From NCBI GenBank assembly GCA_014656015.1, contig BNBP01000004.1:1-64000 (forward strand): a DNA stretch of 64,000 nucleotides. The letters run 5' to 3'. Position numbers and translations under genes: made by a program. The stretch is from Streptomyces griseoaurantiacus (GTDB lineage Bacteria; Actinomycetota; Actinomycetes; Streptomycetales; Streptomycetaceae). The notes beneath the pieces are model-generated. The model was not told where the DNA came from. It was given only the letters and a program-made list of their open reading frames with translations, and ran no database searches. This document shows positions 14,651 through 23,012 of this stretch, piece after piece (the first letter of the stretch is position 1; each line of letters starts with the position of its first letter).

Positions 14651-15604
14651 ATGCCCGAGTACGGCTATTTCCTCTCCTGCGAGGAGCACGGCCCCGCCGC
14701 ACTGGTCGACCAGGCGCGGATGGCCGAGCAGGCCGGTTTCCAGGCGCTGTGGATTTCCGACCACTACCACCCGTGGCACGACGCGCAGGGGCAGAGCCCG
14801 TTCGTGTGGTCGGTCATCGGGGCGCTCTCGGAGGCGGTGTCACTGCCCATCGAGACGGCGGTGACGTGTCCGACGGTGCGCACGCACCCGGCGGTGATCG
14901 CGCAGGCCGCGGCGACCAGCGCGGTGATGACCGAGGGCCGCTTCCGGCTGGGCGTGGGCACCGGCGAGGCGCTCAACGAGCACATCCTGGGCGACGCCTG
15001 GCCGGCGGCGCACGTGCGGATGGAGATGCTGGAGGAGGCCATCCAGGTGATGCGCCGGCTGTTCACCGGCGAGGAGGTCAACCACCACGGCACGCACTAC
15101 ACGGTGGAGAACGCCCGCCTGTACACGATCCCCGACGAGCCGGTGCCCATCGACATCTCCGGCTTCGGCCCGGCGGCCACCTCGCTCGCCGCGCGGGTCG
15201 GGGACGGCTACATCACGATGATGCCGGACGAGTCGATGGTGGAGCAGTACCGCAAGGGAGGCGGCGGGGCGAAGCCGGTGAGCGGCGGCACGAAGGTCTG
15301 CTACGGCAGCGACAAGGACGAGGCGGTGCGCACGGTCCGGGAGCTGTGGTTCAACGAGCAGCTCCCCGGCGAGATGGGCCGGGTGCTCCCCTCCCCCAAG
15401 CACTACGAGCAGTTGAAGCCGCTGGTGACCGAGGACATGGTCCGCGAGAACCGGGTGTGCGGCGACAACCCCGAGGAGCACGCGCGGGCCCTGAAGGAGT
15501 TCGCCGACGCGGGCTTCGACCGGGTCTACGTCAACCAGATCGGCCCCGACCAGAAGGGCTTCTTCGACTTCTACCGTACGAAGGTGCTCCCGCAGCTCGC
15601 CTGA
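14651..15604 (+). CDS. F420-dependent LLM class oxidoreductase (TIGR03557 type)
   Basis: A 317-residue luciferase-like monooxygenase-fold enzyme that most likely uses coenzyme F420. It starts 'EYGYFLSCEEHGP', has 'AEQAGFQALWISDHYHPWHDAQGQSPFVWS', 'VTCPTVRTHPAVIAQAAAT', 'FRLGVGTGEALNEHILGD' and 'RMEMLEEAIQVMRRLFTGE', the order seen in the G6PDH-related (FGD-like) TIGR03557 group. The substrate is unknown. The ATG at 14651 is preceded by GCGGAGGTACCCC. It is divergent from ndh across 172 bases that hold both promoters; a weak sigma-B-like GTTT-N14-GGGTTA lies at 14586-14609. The VOC gene follows after 65 bases. Confidence 0.88.
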   Translation: MPEYGYFLSCEEHGPAALVDQARMAEQAGFQALWISDHYHPWHDAQGQSPFVWSVIGALSEAVSLPIETAVTCPTVRTHPAVIAQAAATSAVMTEGRFRLGVGTGEALNEHILGDAWPAAHVRMEMLEEAIQVMRRLFTGEEVNHHGTHYTVENARLYTIPDEPVPIDISGFGPAATSLAARVGDGYITMMPDESMVEQYRKGGGGAKPVSGGTKVCYGSDKDEAVRTVRELWFNEQLPGEMGRVLPSPKHYEQLKPLVTEDMVRENRVCGDNPEEHARALKEFADAGFDRVYVNQIGPDQKGFFDFYRTKVLPQLA

Positions 15605-15669
15605 GGGACCCCGCCCCGGGTCCGGGCGGGGGGCGGCGCCCGCGAGGGCGGCCAACTACCCTGTCGGCC

Positions 15670-16023
15670 ATGGAGATTATGGGAGCCACGCTGCGCATCT
15701 GCGTCGACGACCTGGAAGCTTCGATCCCGTTCTACGAGAGGATCGCCGGCGCCCCCGCGCAGCGCAACGCGCGGGGTGGCGTCGAGGTCGCCGCGATCGG
15801 ATTCTTCCTCCTGATGAGCGGTCCCGAGGCGGAGCTGGAGATCCTCCGCAAGGTCACCGCGACCATCGCGGTGAAGGACGTGGAGGAGGCGCACCGCGAA
15901 CTCGGTGCGCTGGGCGCGCAGATCGTCGCCGGGCCGATCTACACCCCGGGCGGCCGCAACATGATCGTCCGTCATCCCGACGGCTCGGTCTTCGAGTACG
16001 TGGACCGGCTCGCCGCCTCCTGA
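15670..16023 (+). CDS. VOC (glyoxalase/bleomycin resistance) family protein
   Basis: A 117-residue single-module vicinal-oxygen-chelate protein. It shows 'ATLRICVDDLEASIPFYERI' (first beta-alpha), 'VAAIGFFLLMSG', and the closing 'GRNMIVRHPDGSVFEYVD', where the final His-Pro-Asp-Gly...Glu pattern is the second half-site. Activity cannot be assigned; such proteins bind or modify small molecules. 'TACCCT' at 15657-15662 ends seven bases before the ATG and no ribosome binding site is visible, so this may be a leaderless mRNA. A 14-15 bp palindrome after the stop serves as terminator. An alternative start is the Met at residue 4. Confidence 0.8.
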   Translation: MEIMGATLRICVDDLEASIPFYERIAGAPAQRNARGGVEVAAIGFFLLMSGPEAELEILRKVTATIAVKDVEEAHRELGALGAQIVAGPIYTPGGRNMIVRHPDGSVFEYVDRLAAS

Positions 16024-16031
16024 CCGACCAC

Positions 16032-16061
16032 CGGGCGGTGCCGGGGCCCCGGCACCGCCCG
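16032..16061. terminator. Bidirectional hairpin between VOC and DUF5107 genes
   Basis: A perfect palindrome, 15 bp per arm (16032-16046 with 16047-16061; the innermost bases form the loop), lies between two converging genes nine bases after the VOC stop. It is pure GC, followed by CACCTCTTCTC on the plus strand. Confidence 0.7.
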
Positions 16062-16071
16062 CCACCTCTTC

Positions 16072-18033
16072 TCAGCCGCCCTCCGGCCGCATCCGGAAGT
16101 CGTGGCGCGCGGGCAGCGGTTCGTCCGTGAGCCGCGCCCACAGCTCACCGAGCGCCTCCTCGCCCTCCCGCAGGTCGGCCACCTCGACCCCCTCGTCGAA
16201 CACGGCCCGGGCCCCCGCCCGGTCCCCCTCCGCGAGCAGCAGCCGCGCTCCGAGCAGCCGGAACCGCCCCCGCTCCCGCACCTCCCCCGGAAGCCTCGCC
16301 CACACGGAGCGCGCCTCCGAAACGCGCCCGGCGGAGAGCAGGGCCTCCAGCGTCTCCCGTCCCAGGGCGGCCAGGGCGACGAGGCCGGCGGCACCGCCTT
16401 CGCCGGGCCCCCGGGACAGCTCGTCGAAGGCCTCCGCGTACCGGACGGCGGCCCGTTCGCCGTCCCCCGCCGCCCGGTCGGCGACGGCGAGGCAGCGCAG
16501 CAGCGGCCAGCGGAGGGACGTCCGCCGCAGCGCCCGTTCCCAGCTCCGTACGGCCTGCGCCCGGTCGCCCGCGTGCCACTGGGCGACACCGAGGTGGTAC
16601 TCGGTCAGGGGCCGCGCGGCGGCGCTCTCCAGCAGATCGCGCCAGTGCGGGGCGACGAGGCTCTCGCCGGGCGGCCCCGGCTGCTCCGGCTCGGGCAGCT
16701 CCCCCGAGCGCAGCAGCCTCAGCCACGGCTCCTGCGCCTCGGTGAGGGTGCTCTCCTCGAAGGGGGTGCCCGGCAGCTTCTCCCCCGCGCACAGCACTTC
16801 GAGCGCGCCCCAGCCGGAGCCGCGGGCGAGCACCTCGCCGGGCTCGCCGTCCGCGCAGGGCAGCCAGGCCTCGTAGGCCTCCGCCACCCGGGCGTGCGGG
16901 AGCGCCTCCTCCAGCCTGCGCTCCACCTCCGTGCGCGCCCCCGCCCAGTCGCCGTGCACGGCGCCCGCGTCGGCGTGCAGCGGACCGTACGCCTCCAGCC
17001 AGCTGAACTCGCCCCGCTCGGCGAGGCGGACGTGTTCGAGCTGGGTGCGGGCCAGACCGGCCTGGATCTCGCAGTAGCCGCCGGTGCCGGGCTCGGTGAG
17101 CCATTCCTGCCAGCGGCGGCCGCCCGGGCGCGATCCCCACACGAACAGCTTGCGGCCGCGCAGGGCGGCGGTGGAGGTCTGCACCAGGCCGTGCCCGGTG
17201 TCGTCGAGCGCGGCGATCCAGCGGCGGGCGTCCTCGGGCAGTTCGTAGAAGTAGTCCGCCGCGTGCGGGCTGTTGAGCGGGTGCGAGCGGTCGGCGCCCT
17301 CCCACTCGGGCACCGGGATGCGGCGCAGCCGGCGTTCGTAACCAAAGTGCCAGGCCTCTTCGGCAGGGGCGAGGACCCGGCGTTCCTCGGGGACCGCGAT
17401 GTTGGACCACCAGTACACGGGCGCGGGCCGGTCGTGGGGGTTGCGGACGCGGACGCCGACGTAGAGGAAGTCGGAGCCCTCCGGCAGCCACAGGTCGACC
17501 TGGAAGGGCAGGTCACGCAGCCGTTCCCACTCCCACAGCCGCAGCATCTCACCGCCGTCGGGGGCGGTGACGCGGGCGGCGTGCAGGGGCGCGCAGGACA
17601 GGGTGGTGTGGCCGGTGGCGCCGATGTTCCACTCGATGCCGCCGGAGAACCAGGCGCCGTTGAGCGCGAAGTTGGCGGGCTGGAACACCGGGTTGCGGTA
17701 GAGCAGTTCGCGTCCGGTGGGGAGGTGGACGAGGGAGACGACGCGTCCGCCGAGGCCGGGCAGGACGGTCGCGCGCAGCCGGTCGTTCTCCAGGACCAGG
17801 GCGTCGAACGTGCGCGGTGCGCGCCGCCTGTCGTAGCCGTCGTACAGGGGGGCGGGCAGCACGCTGCCGAGGGGGGCGTAGCGGATCTGCCGGGCCATGT
17901 CGCCCGGCACCCCGGCGAGGTCCCTCTCCTCCACGTGGTGGGCCTCGTCGAGCGGGAGGAGGGGCGGCAGGGGGTTGGCGGGGCCGAGGTCGGCGGCGGG
18001 CAGGGTCACTGCGGCACGTCGGATCGTCGTCAC
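16072..18033 (-). CDS. DUF5107 domain protein with TPR-like C-terminus
   Basis: A 653-residue soluble protein. Residues about 50-360 form a beta-sandwich of the galactose-mutarotase/carbohydrate-binding kind annotated as DUF5107 ('NDRLRATVLPGLGGRVVSLV', 'LNGAWFSGGIEWNIGATGH', 'YWWSNIAVPE'). From about 450 helical repeats follow ('YHLGVAQWHAGDRAQAVRSW', 'RYAEAFDELSRG'), consistent with TPR motifs. The layout suggests a glycan-recognising or sugar-processing protein, but no catalytic residues can be named. The GTG at 18033 (VTTIRRA...) was chosen because I recall related proteins beginning there; an in-frame GTG at 18066 would add 11 residues. The acetyltransferase stop lies just upstream. Confidence 0.8.
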   Translation of the reverse strand: MTTIRRAAVTLPAADLGPANPLPPLLPLDEAHHVEERDLAGVPGDMARQIRYAPLGSVLPAPLYDGYDRRRAPRTFDALVLENDRLRATVLPGLGGRVVSLVHLPTGRELLYRNPVFQPANFALNGAWFSGGIEWNIGATGHTTLSCAPLHAARVTAPDGGEMLRLWEWERLRDLPFQVDLWLPEGSDFLYVGVRVRNPHDRPAPVYWWSNIAVPEERRVLAPAEEAWHFGYERRLRRIPVPEWEGADRSHPLNSPHAADYFYELPEDARRWIAALDDTGHGLVQTSTAALRGRKLFVWGSRPGGRRWQEWLTEPGTGGYCEIQAGLARTQLEHVRLAERGEFSWLEAYGPLHADAGAVHGDWAGARTEVERRLEEALPHARVAEAYEAWLPCADGEPGEVLARGSGWGALEVLCAGEKLPGTPFEESTLTEAQEPWLRLLRSGELPEPEQPGPPGESLVAPHWRDLLESAAARPLTEYHLGVAQWHAGDRAQAVRSWERALRRTSLRWPLLRCLAVADRAAGDGERAAVRYAEAFDELSRGPGEGGAAGLVALAALGRETLEALLSAGRVSEARSVWARLPGEVRERGRFRLLGARLLLAEGDRAGARAVFDEGVEVADLREGEEALGELWARLTDEPLPARHDFRMRPEGG

Positions 18034-18081
18034 CCGGTCATGGAACCCGCCCTTCGGCGCCCTCACCAGGGGGCGTTCCGG

Positions 18082-18642
18082 TCAGGATTGGGCAAAGGCG
18101 GTGCCGGTCCGCGTCATCCCGGTGGTGAGCGCCCAGCGTTGGTGGTCGCGCCAGGCACCGTCGATGAACAGGAACTCGGGCGAGTAGCCCTCCAGGCGGA
18201 AGCCGCAGCGGCGGGCCAGCGCGACGGAGGCGGCGTTGCCGGGCTGGACGTTGATCTCCAGGCGGTGCAGGCCGAGGGTGCCGAAGGCGTGCGCGACCAC
18301 GAGGCCGAGCGCCTCGGTCATCAGGCCGCGCCCCGCGGCGTGCGCGAAGGCGCCGTAGCCGAGGGCGCCGCTGAGGAAGCCGCCGTGGACGATGTTGTTG
18401 ATGTTGACGTAGCCGGCGAGGCCGCCGTCCTCGCGGTCGCAGACGAGGAAGCCGGCCTTCGTGGGGTCCTCGATGAGGCGGCCGGCGTAGGCCCGGTAGG
18501 AGGGTGTGGTCTCGGGCGGGAAGAGCCAGGGGTGGTGCAGCGCCCTGCTCTCCCGGACGCGCGCGGTGAACTCGGCGGCGTCCTCGTAGGTGAAGGGCCG
18601 TAGCGCTACGCGGGGGCCTTCGGCGAGGTGACGGGCGGACAC
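18082..18642 (-). CDS. GNAT acetyltransferase, RimJ/RimL-like
   Basis: A 186-residue GCN5-related N-acetyltransferase of the RimJ/RimL group (ribosomal protein or small-molecule acetylation). 'VALRPFTYEDAAEF' opens the fold; the acetyl-CoA binding loop is 'HAAGRGLMTEAL' and is followed by 'GLHRLEINVQPGNAASVALA' and 'CGFRLEGYSPEFLFIDGAW', a characteristic ribosomal-N-acetyltransferase ending. The GTG start at 18642 is six bases after a -10-like TAGAGT (18654-18649 on the minus strand), with no ribosome binding site, so translation may be leaderless. It lies upstream of the DUF5107 gene on the same strand. Confidence 0.85.
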   Translation of the reverse strand: MSARHLAEGPRVALRPFTYEDAAEFTARVRESRALHHPWLFPPETTPSYRAYAGRLIEDPTKAGFLVCDREDGGLAGYVNINNIVHGGFLSGALGYGAFAHAAGRGLMTEALGLVVAHAFGTLGLHRLEINVQPGNAASVALARRCGFRLEGYSPEFLFIDGAWRDHQRWALTTGMTRTGTAFAQS

Positions 18643-18723
18643 CCGCCCACTCTACGACGCGGCCGGCGCCGTCCCGGAGGGGGGCCCGGGCGGCCGCACA
18701 CCGCCCGCACCCCCGCCCCCGCC

Positions 18724-20709
18724 TCACGTGCCCCGCAGCTCCAGGCGCGGCAGCCCCGGCAGCCCGAACACCTCCGCGTACAGGCCGAGTTCCGCCTCCA
18801 GTGCTCGTACCGTCGTCTCGGCGCGGCGGAAGCCGTGCCCCTCCCCCTCGAAGGTCAGGTAGGCGTGCGGCACTCCCCGGCCCGCCATCCGCTCCAGCAG
18901 CCGCTCGCACTGCGCCGGCGGGCAGATCACGTCGTCCAGGCCCTGGAGCAGCAGGAACGGCGCCGTGATCGCCTCCGCGTGCTCCACCGGGGACCGCTCC
19001 GCGTACCGTCCCGGCACGGCGTCCGGCCCCGTCAGCGGGCCGATCAGGCTGTCCAGGTACCGCGATTCGAAGTCGTGGGTGCCGCCCTCCGCCCAGCCGG
19101 CGAGGTCCAGCACGGGGTAGCGGATGGTGCCGCAGGCGTACACGTCGGTCGTGGCCAGGGACGCGGCCGCCGTCCAGCCTCCCGCGCTGCCGCCGCGCAC
19201 GGCGAGCCGCCGCCGGTCGGCGGTGCCCTCCTCGGCGAGGGCGAGGGCGACGGCCGCGCAGTCCTCCACGTCGACGACGCCCCACTGCTCCCGCAGCCGG
19301 TTGCGGTACTCCCGCCCGTATCCCGTGGACCCGCCGTAGTCGACCTCGGCGACGCCGATGCCGCGCGAGGTGAAGTAGGCGATCTCCAGGTCGAGGACGA
19401 CGGGCGCCCTGCTGGTGGGCCCGCCGTGCGCCCACACCACGTAGGGCGGCAGCTCGCCCTCGGGCGCCGCGCACTCGGGGTGGTGCGGCGGGTAGAGGCG
19501 GGCGTGGACGTCCCTGCCGTCCGGCCCGGTGAAGGTGCGCGGTTGCGGCTCGGGACAGTAACCGGGGTCCACCGGGTCCTCGGCCGGGGCGCCTATCACC
19601 CGGATGCGGCCGGTGCGCGCGTCGAGTTCCACGACCGCGGGCGCGCTGCGCGGTCCCGCTCCGACGCCCACGATCCGGCTGCCGTGCACGGCGAGCGTGG
19701 GGGCGAACTCGCTCCAGGATCCGGCCGCGTCGACGACCTCGCCGGTCTCGGGGTCGAGGATGCCGAGCGTGGTGGTGCCCCGGCCGTGCACGACGGCGAG
19801 GAGCCCTTCGGCGAGCGGGGCGAACCAGCGCTGCCCCACCGTCCACAGCGGGCCGCCGAACTCCTCCTCGCGCGCGCACAGCCGGTGGTGCCGCCCGGCC
19901 TCGTCGAGCCGGTAGGGGTTCCACCATCCGCTGCGGTCGGAGAGGTAGAGGAGAGTGCCGTCGGCGTCCCAGTCCGCCTGGGGGATCGACTCCTCGGGGC
20001 CGCCGGCGACCGTGTGCACCCCGTGCAGGAGGCCGTCCTCGCCGACGTCCGCGAGGAGGAGTTCGGTGCCGTCCCACGGCATCCGGGGGTGGTCCCAGGC
20101 GAGCCAGGCCGCGCGGCGGCCGTCGGGCGAGAGGCGGGGGCCGGTGACGAACCGGTGCGCGGCGGCGGTGAGTTCGCGGACGGCGGCGCGGTCCTCGGCG
20201 GCGGAGCCGTCCAGCGGCACGGCGACGGGCACCCGGCGCACGTCCCAGGGGCCCTCGCCGGTGAACTCCTCCAGGACGCACCAGACCTCGCCCCGCCCGG
20301 CGTGGATCACCGGGTCCACCCAGCGCAGTCCGCCGCCGACCGGCGAGAGCGGGGTGAGCGGGCGCGGCACGGCACCGGGCGCGTCCGGTGCGTGGGCGTA
20401 CAGCCGCTGGTCGGCGCCCTCGCTGAACACCACCAGCGGGCCCTCGGGGCCCGTCGTCCCGGCCCAGGGCCGGCCGCCGTACTCGTGGACGCGGCTGCGC
20501 ACGTTCCACGGCGCGGGCAGGACGGAGCGCACCGTGCCGTCGGCGGTGCGCCGCACGAGGGTGCGGCGGCCGCCCTCGGTGGGGCGCGGCTCGGTCCACC
20601 AGGGCTCGTCGCCGACGAAGCCGACGTGGTCCGGCGTTCCGTCGTGCGCGGCGGCGGTGGCCGCGTCCAGCGGGGAGGGCCAGGTCCCGTGAGGGAGGAT
20701 GTGCACCAT
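18724..20709 (-). CDS. S9 family prolyl oligopeptidase-like peptidase
   Basis: A 661-residue peptidase with an N-terminal seven-bladed beta-propeller (about 1-390) and a C-terminal alpha/beta hydrolase domain. The catalytic Ser is in 'RGGSAGGWT' (about 507), the Asp in 'LLQGLDDVICPP' (about 588) and the His in 'GEGHGFRR' (about 624). Members cut short peptides or act on acyl-peptides. No signal peptide is seen, so it is cytoplasmic. A GAGGAGG ribosome site precedes the ATG, which lies 16 bases after the M20 peptidase stop, so the peptidase genes probably form one operon (M55-M20-S9). Confidence 0.88.
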   Translation of the reverse strand: MVHILPHGTWPSPLDAATAAAHDGTPDHVGFVGDEPWWTEPRPTEGGRRTLVRRTADGTVRSVLPAPWNVRSRVHEYGGRPWAGTTGPEGPLVVFSEGADQRLYAHAPDAPGAVPRPLTPLSPVGGGLRWVDPVIHAGRGEVWCVLEEFTGEGPWDVRRVPVAVPLDGSAAEDRAAVRELTAAAHRFVTGPRLSPDGRRAAWLAWDHPRMPWDGTELLLADVGEDGLLHGVHTVAGGPEESIPQADWDADGTLLYLSDRSGWWNPYRLDEAGRHHRLCAREEEFGGPLWTVGQRWFAPLAEGLLAVVHGRGTTTLGILDPETGEVVDAAGSWSEFAPTLAVHGSRIVGVGAGPRSAPAVVELDARTGRIRVIGAPAEDPVDPGYCPEPQPRTFTGPDGRDVHARLYPPHHPECAAPEGELPPYVVWAHGGPTSRAPVVLDLEIAYFTSRGIGVAEVDYGGSTGYGREYRNRLREQWGVVDVEDCAAVALALAEEGTADRRRLAVRGGSAGGWTAAASLATTDVYACGTIRYPVLDLAGWAEGGTHDFESRYLDSLIGPLTGPDAVPGRYAERSPVEHAEAITAPFLLLQGLDDVICPPAQCERLLERMAGRGVPHAYLTFEGEGHGFRRAETTVRALEAELGLYAEVFGLPGLPRLELRGT

Positions 20710-20725
20710 GTGTCCGCGGCCCTCC

Positions 20726-22078
20726 TCAGGCCGTGCGCAGGAAGTGGTCGAGGACGTGGACGCCGAAGTGGAGCGCCTCGACGGGGACGCGCTCGTCGAC
20801 GCCGTGGAACATCGCCTGGTAGTCGAAGCCCTCGGGCAGCCGGAGCGGGGCGAAGCCGTAGCCGGTGATGCCGAGCCGGGCGAACTGCTTGGCGTCGGTG
20901 CCGCCCGACATGCAGTACGGCACCACGTCGCCCTCGGGGGCGAAGGTCTTCAGGGCCGCGCGCATCCTCGCGAAGGTCGGTGAGTCCACCGGCGCCTGGA
21001 GGGCCACCTCGCGGTGGTCGAACTCCCAGTCCACGTCGGGTCCGGTGAGCCGGTCCAGGGTCTCGCGGAACTCCTCCTCGCTGCCGGGCAGGAAGCGCCC
21101 GTCGACATGGGCGACGGCCTCGCCGGGGATGACGTTGACCTTGTAACCGGCGTCCAGCATCGTCGGGTTGGCGCTGTTGCGGACGGTGGCCTCGACGAGG
21201 GCGGCGGCCGGGCCGAGCTTGTCCAGGAGGGCGTCCACCCCCTCGGCGGCGTGCCTGCCGTCCAGATCCGCCTCGATGCCGTACAGCGCGGCGAGTTCGG
21301 TGAGGGCGGCGCGGACGGTCGGGGTGAGCCGCGGGGGCCAGCGGTGTTCGCCGATGCGGGTGACGGCCGCGGCGAGCCGGGTGACCGCGTTGTCGTGGTT
21401 GACCTTGGAGCCGTGTCCGGCGCGGCCGCGCGCGGTGAGCCTCAGCCAGCCGGTGCCGCGTTCCCCCGCCCCGACGGGGTAGATCCGGCGCCCGGCGCCG
21501 TCGTGAAAGGTGTACGCGCCGGACTCGCCGATGGCCTCCGTGCAGCCCTCGAAGAGCCCGGCGTGGCGCTCGGCGAGGAAGCCGGAGCCGTCCGCCGCGC
21601 TCGCCTCCTCGTCGGCGGTGAACGCGATCACCACATCGCGCCGGGGGCGTACGCCCGCGCGCATCCAGTCCCGGACGACGGCGAGGATCATCGCGTCCGT
21701 GTTCTTCATGTCGACGGCCCCGCGCCCCCAGACGACGCCGTCGCGCACCTCGCCGGAGAAGGGGTGCACGCTCCACTCGTCCGCCCGCGCGGGGACGACG
21801 TCGAGGTGGCCGTGGACCAGCAACGCCTCGGCGGCGGGGTCGGTGCCCGCGAGGCGGGCGACGACGTTGGCGCGGCCGGGGGTGCGCTCCAGCAACACCG
21901 GTTCCAGCCCGGCCTCGGCGAGCCGCTCCGCCGCGTACTCGGCGGCGGGACGTTCGCGGCAGTCGCCGCCGCCGCGGTTGGTGGTGTCGATGCGGATGAG
22001 GTCGGAGGTGAATCGGACGACCTCCTCCAGCGCCCGGTCCCCGACACGGTGCCCGGTGGTGCTGCCGTTCTCAGCCAT
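20726..22078 (-). CDS. M20 family metallopeptidase
   Basis: A 450-residue zinc peptidase of the M20/ArgE/DapE/CPG2 group. The first metal ligand sits in 'LLVHGHLDVVPA' (about 88), the bridging Asp in 'GRGAVDMKNTDA', the catalytic Glu pair in 'IAFTADEEAS' (about 154-155), and late landmarks include 'YCMSGGTDAKQF' and the final His region 'VPVEALHFG'. The dimerisation domain lies about 205-330 ('RAGHGSKVNHDNA'). It probably acts as a di/tripeptidase or deacylase. The ATG overlaps the upstream dppA-like stop by eight bases, so translation is coupled. Cytoplasmic, no signal peptide. Confidence 0.9.
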   Translation of the reverse strand: MAENGSTTGHRVGDRALEEVVRFTSDLIRIDTTNRGGGDCRERPAAEYAAERLAEAGLEPVLLERTPGRANVVARLAGTDPAAEALLVHGHLDVVPARADEWSVHPFSGEVRDGVVWGRGAVDMKNTDAMILAVVRDWMRAGVRPRRDVVIAFTADEEASAADGSGFLAERHAGLFEGCTEAIGESGAYTFHDGAGRRIYPVGAGERGTGWLRLTARGRAGHGSKVNHDNAVTRLAAAVTRIGEHRWPPRLTPTVRAALTELAALYGIEADLDGRHAAEGVDALLDKLGPAAALVEATVRNSANPTMLDAGYKVNVIPGEAVAHVDGRFLPGSEEEFRETLDRLTGPDVDWEFDHREVALQAPVDSPTFARMRAALKTFAPEGDVVPYCMSGGTDAKQFARLGITGYGFAPLRLPEGFDYQAMFHGVDERVPVEALHFGVHVLDHFLRTA

Positions 22079-22904
22079 ACTGCTCCTCCACGGCGGACGA
22101 GGCGATCGTGGTGACCGCCTTGAAGGTGCGGATTCCCTCGTACATCGTGGCGCTGGTGTACGCGACCTTGCGCTCGCCGGCACGGGCGACTCCCGGGACG
22201 ACGGTGGCGGCGGCGGCCAGGTGCTCGGCGTCGAACTCCACCGCGACGGTGAACGGGCCGTCCTGCGCGGGCGCGTGACGGACGGCGAGCGCGGCCGCCT
22301 CCCTCGCGGCGGCGCGGATGTCGGCGGCCGTGCGCGCGGGGGTGCGGCAGACGGCCGCGTACCGGGAGACATGGTCCTTCACCGCGACCTTCAACGCCTC
22401 CGGCGCGTAGCCGAGGGCGTCCTCGCAGGCCACGTCGTCGCCGGTGACCAGCACGACGGGGACGCCGTACTCGGCGGCGACGGCCGCGTTGAGCAGCCCC
22501 TCGCTGGCCCGCACGTCGTTCAGCCAGACGCCGGTGATCTGGTTGGCGAGGTAGGTGTGGGCGAGGACGCCCTCCATCCCGGCGCCGGCGTGGTAGCCGA
22601 GGAAGGCGATGCCGTCCACGTCGCCGTGCTGCACACCCTCGACCATGGAGAGGCTCTTGTGCCGGCCGGTGAGCATCTCGGCGCGGTCGTCCAGGTGTTC
22701 CAGGAGGATGTTGCGCATCGACCAGTGCGCCTCGTTGATGAGGACCTCGTCGGCGCCACCCTCGAAGAACCCCTGCACGGCGGCGTTCACGTCGCCGGTG
22801 AACAGGACGCGGCAGCGTTCCCACTGGGGAGTGCCGGGGAGTACGTCGGCGGGCCAGGTCACACCGGTGGCGCCCTCCATGTCGGCGCTGAGGAGGATCT
22901 TCAT
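22071..22904 (-). CDS. M55 family D-aminopeptidase (DppA-like)
   Basis: A 277-residue homologue of Bacillus DppA, a zinc self-compartmentalising D-aminopeptidase. The family motif S-x-D-x-E-G appears at the start as 'LLSADMEGATGV'; further metal-site regions are 'VLINEAHWSMRN', 'GYHAGAGMEGVLAHT' and 'VVLVTGDDVACEDA'. It would trim D-Ala-containing peptides from cell-wall turnover. The ATG at 22904 is seven bases after TACCGT (22917-22912), a leaderless-type arrangement; it begins the presumed M55-M20-S9 peptidase operon. About 108 bases separate it from the MFS pseudogene. Confidence 0.88.
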   Translation of the reverse strand: MKILLSADMEGATGVTWPADVLPGTPQWERCRVLFTGDVNAAVQGFFEGGADEVLINEAHWSMRNILLEHLDDRAEMLTGRHKSLSMVEGVQHGDVDGIAFLGYHAGAGMEGVLAHTYLANQITGVWLNDVRASEGLLNAAVAAEYGVPVVLVTGDDVACEDALGYAPEALKVAVKDHVSRYAAVCRTPARTAADIRAAAREAAALAVRHAPAQDGPFTVAVEFDAEHLAAAATVVPGVARAGERKVAYTSATMYEGIRTFKAVTTIASSAVEEQYG

Positions 22905-23012
22905 TGCCGAAACGGTACGCGTTCCCCGGCGCTTTTTCGCCCCCGCCGCCCCTGCCCGTCCCCCTCGGGGGCCACGCCCCGAGGGTCCTGAGGGGGATCC
23001 CTCTCAGTCCTC

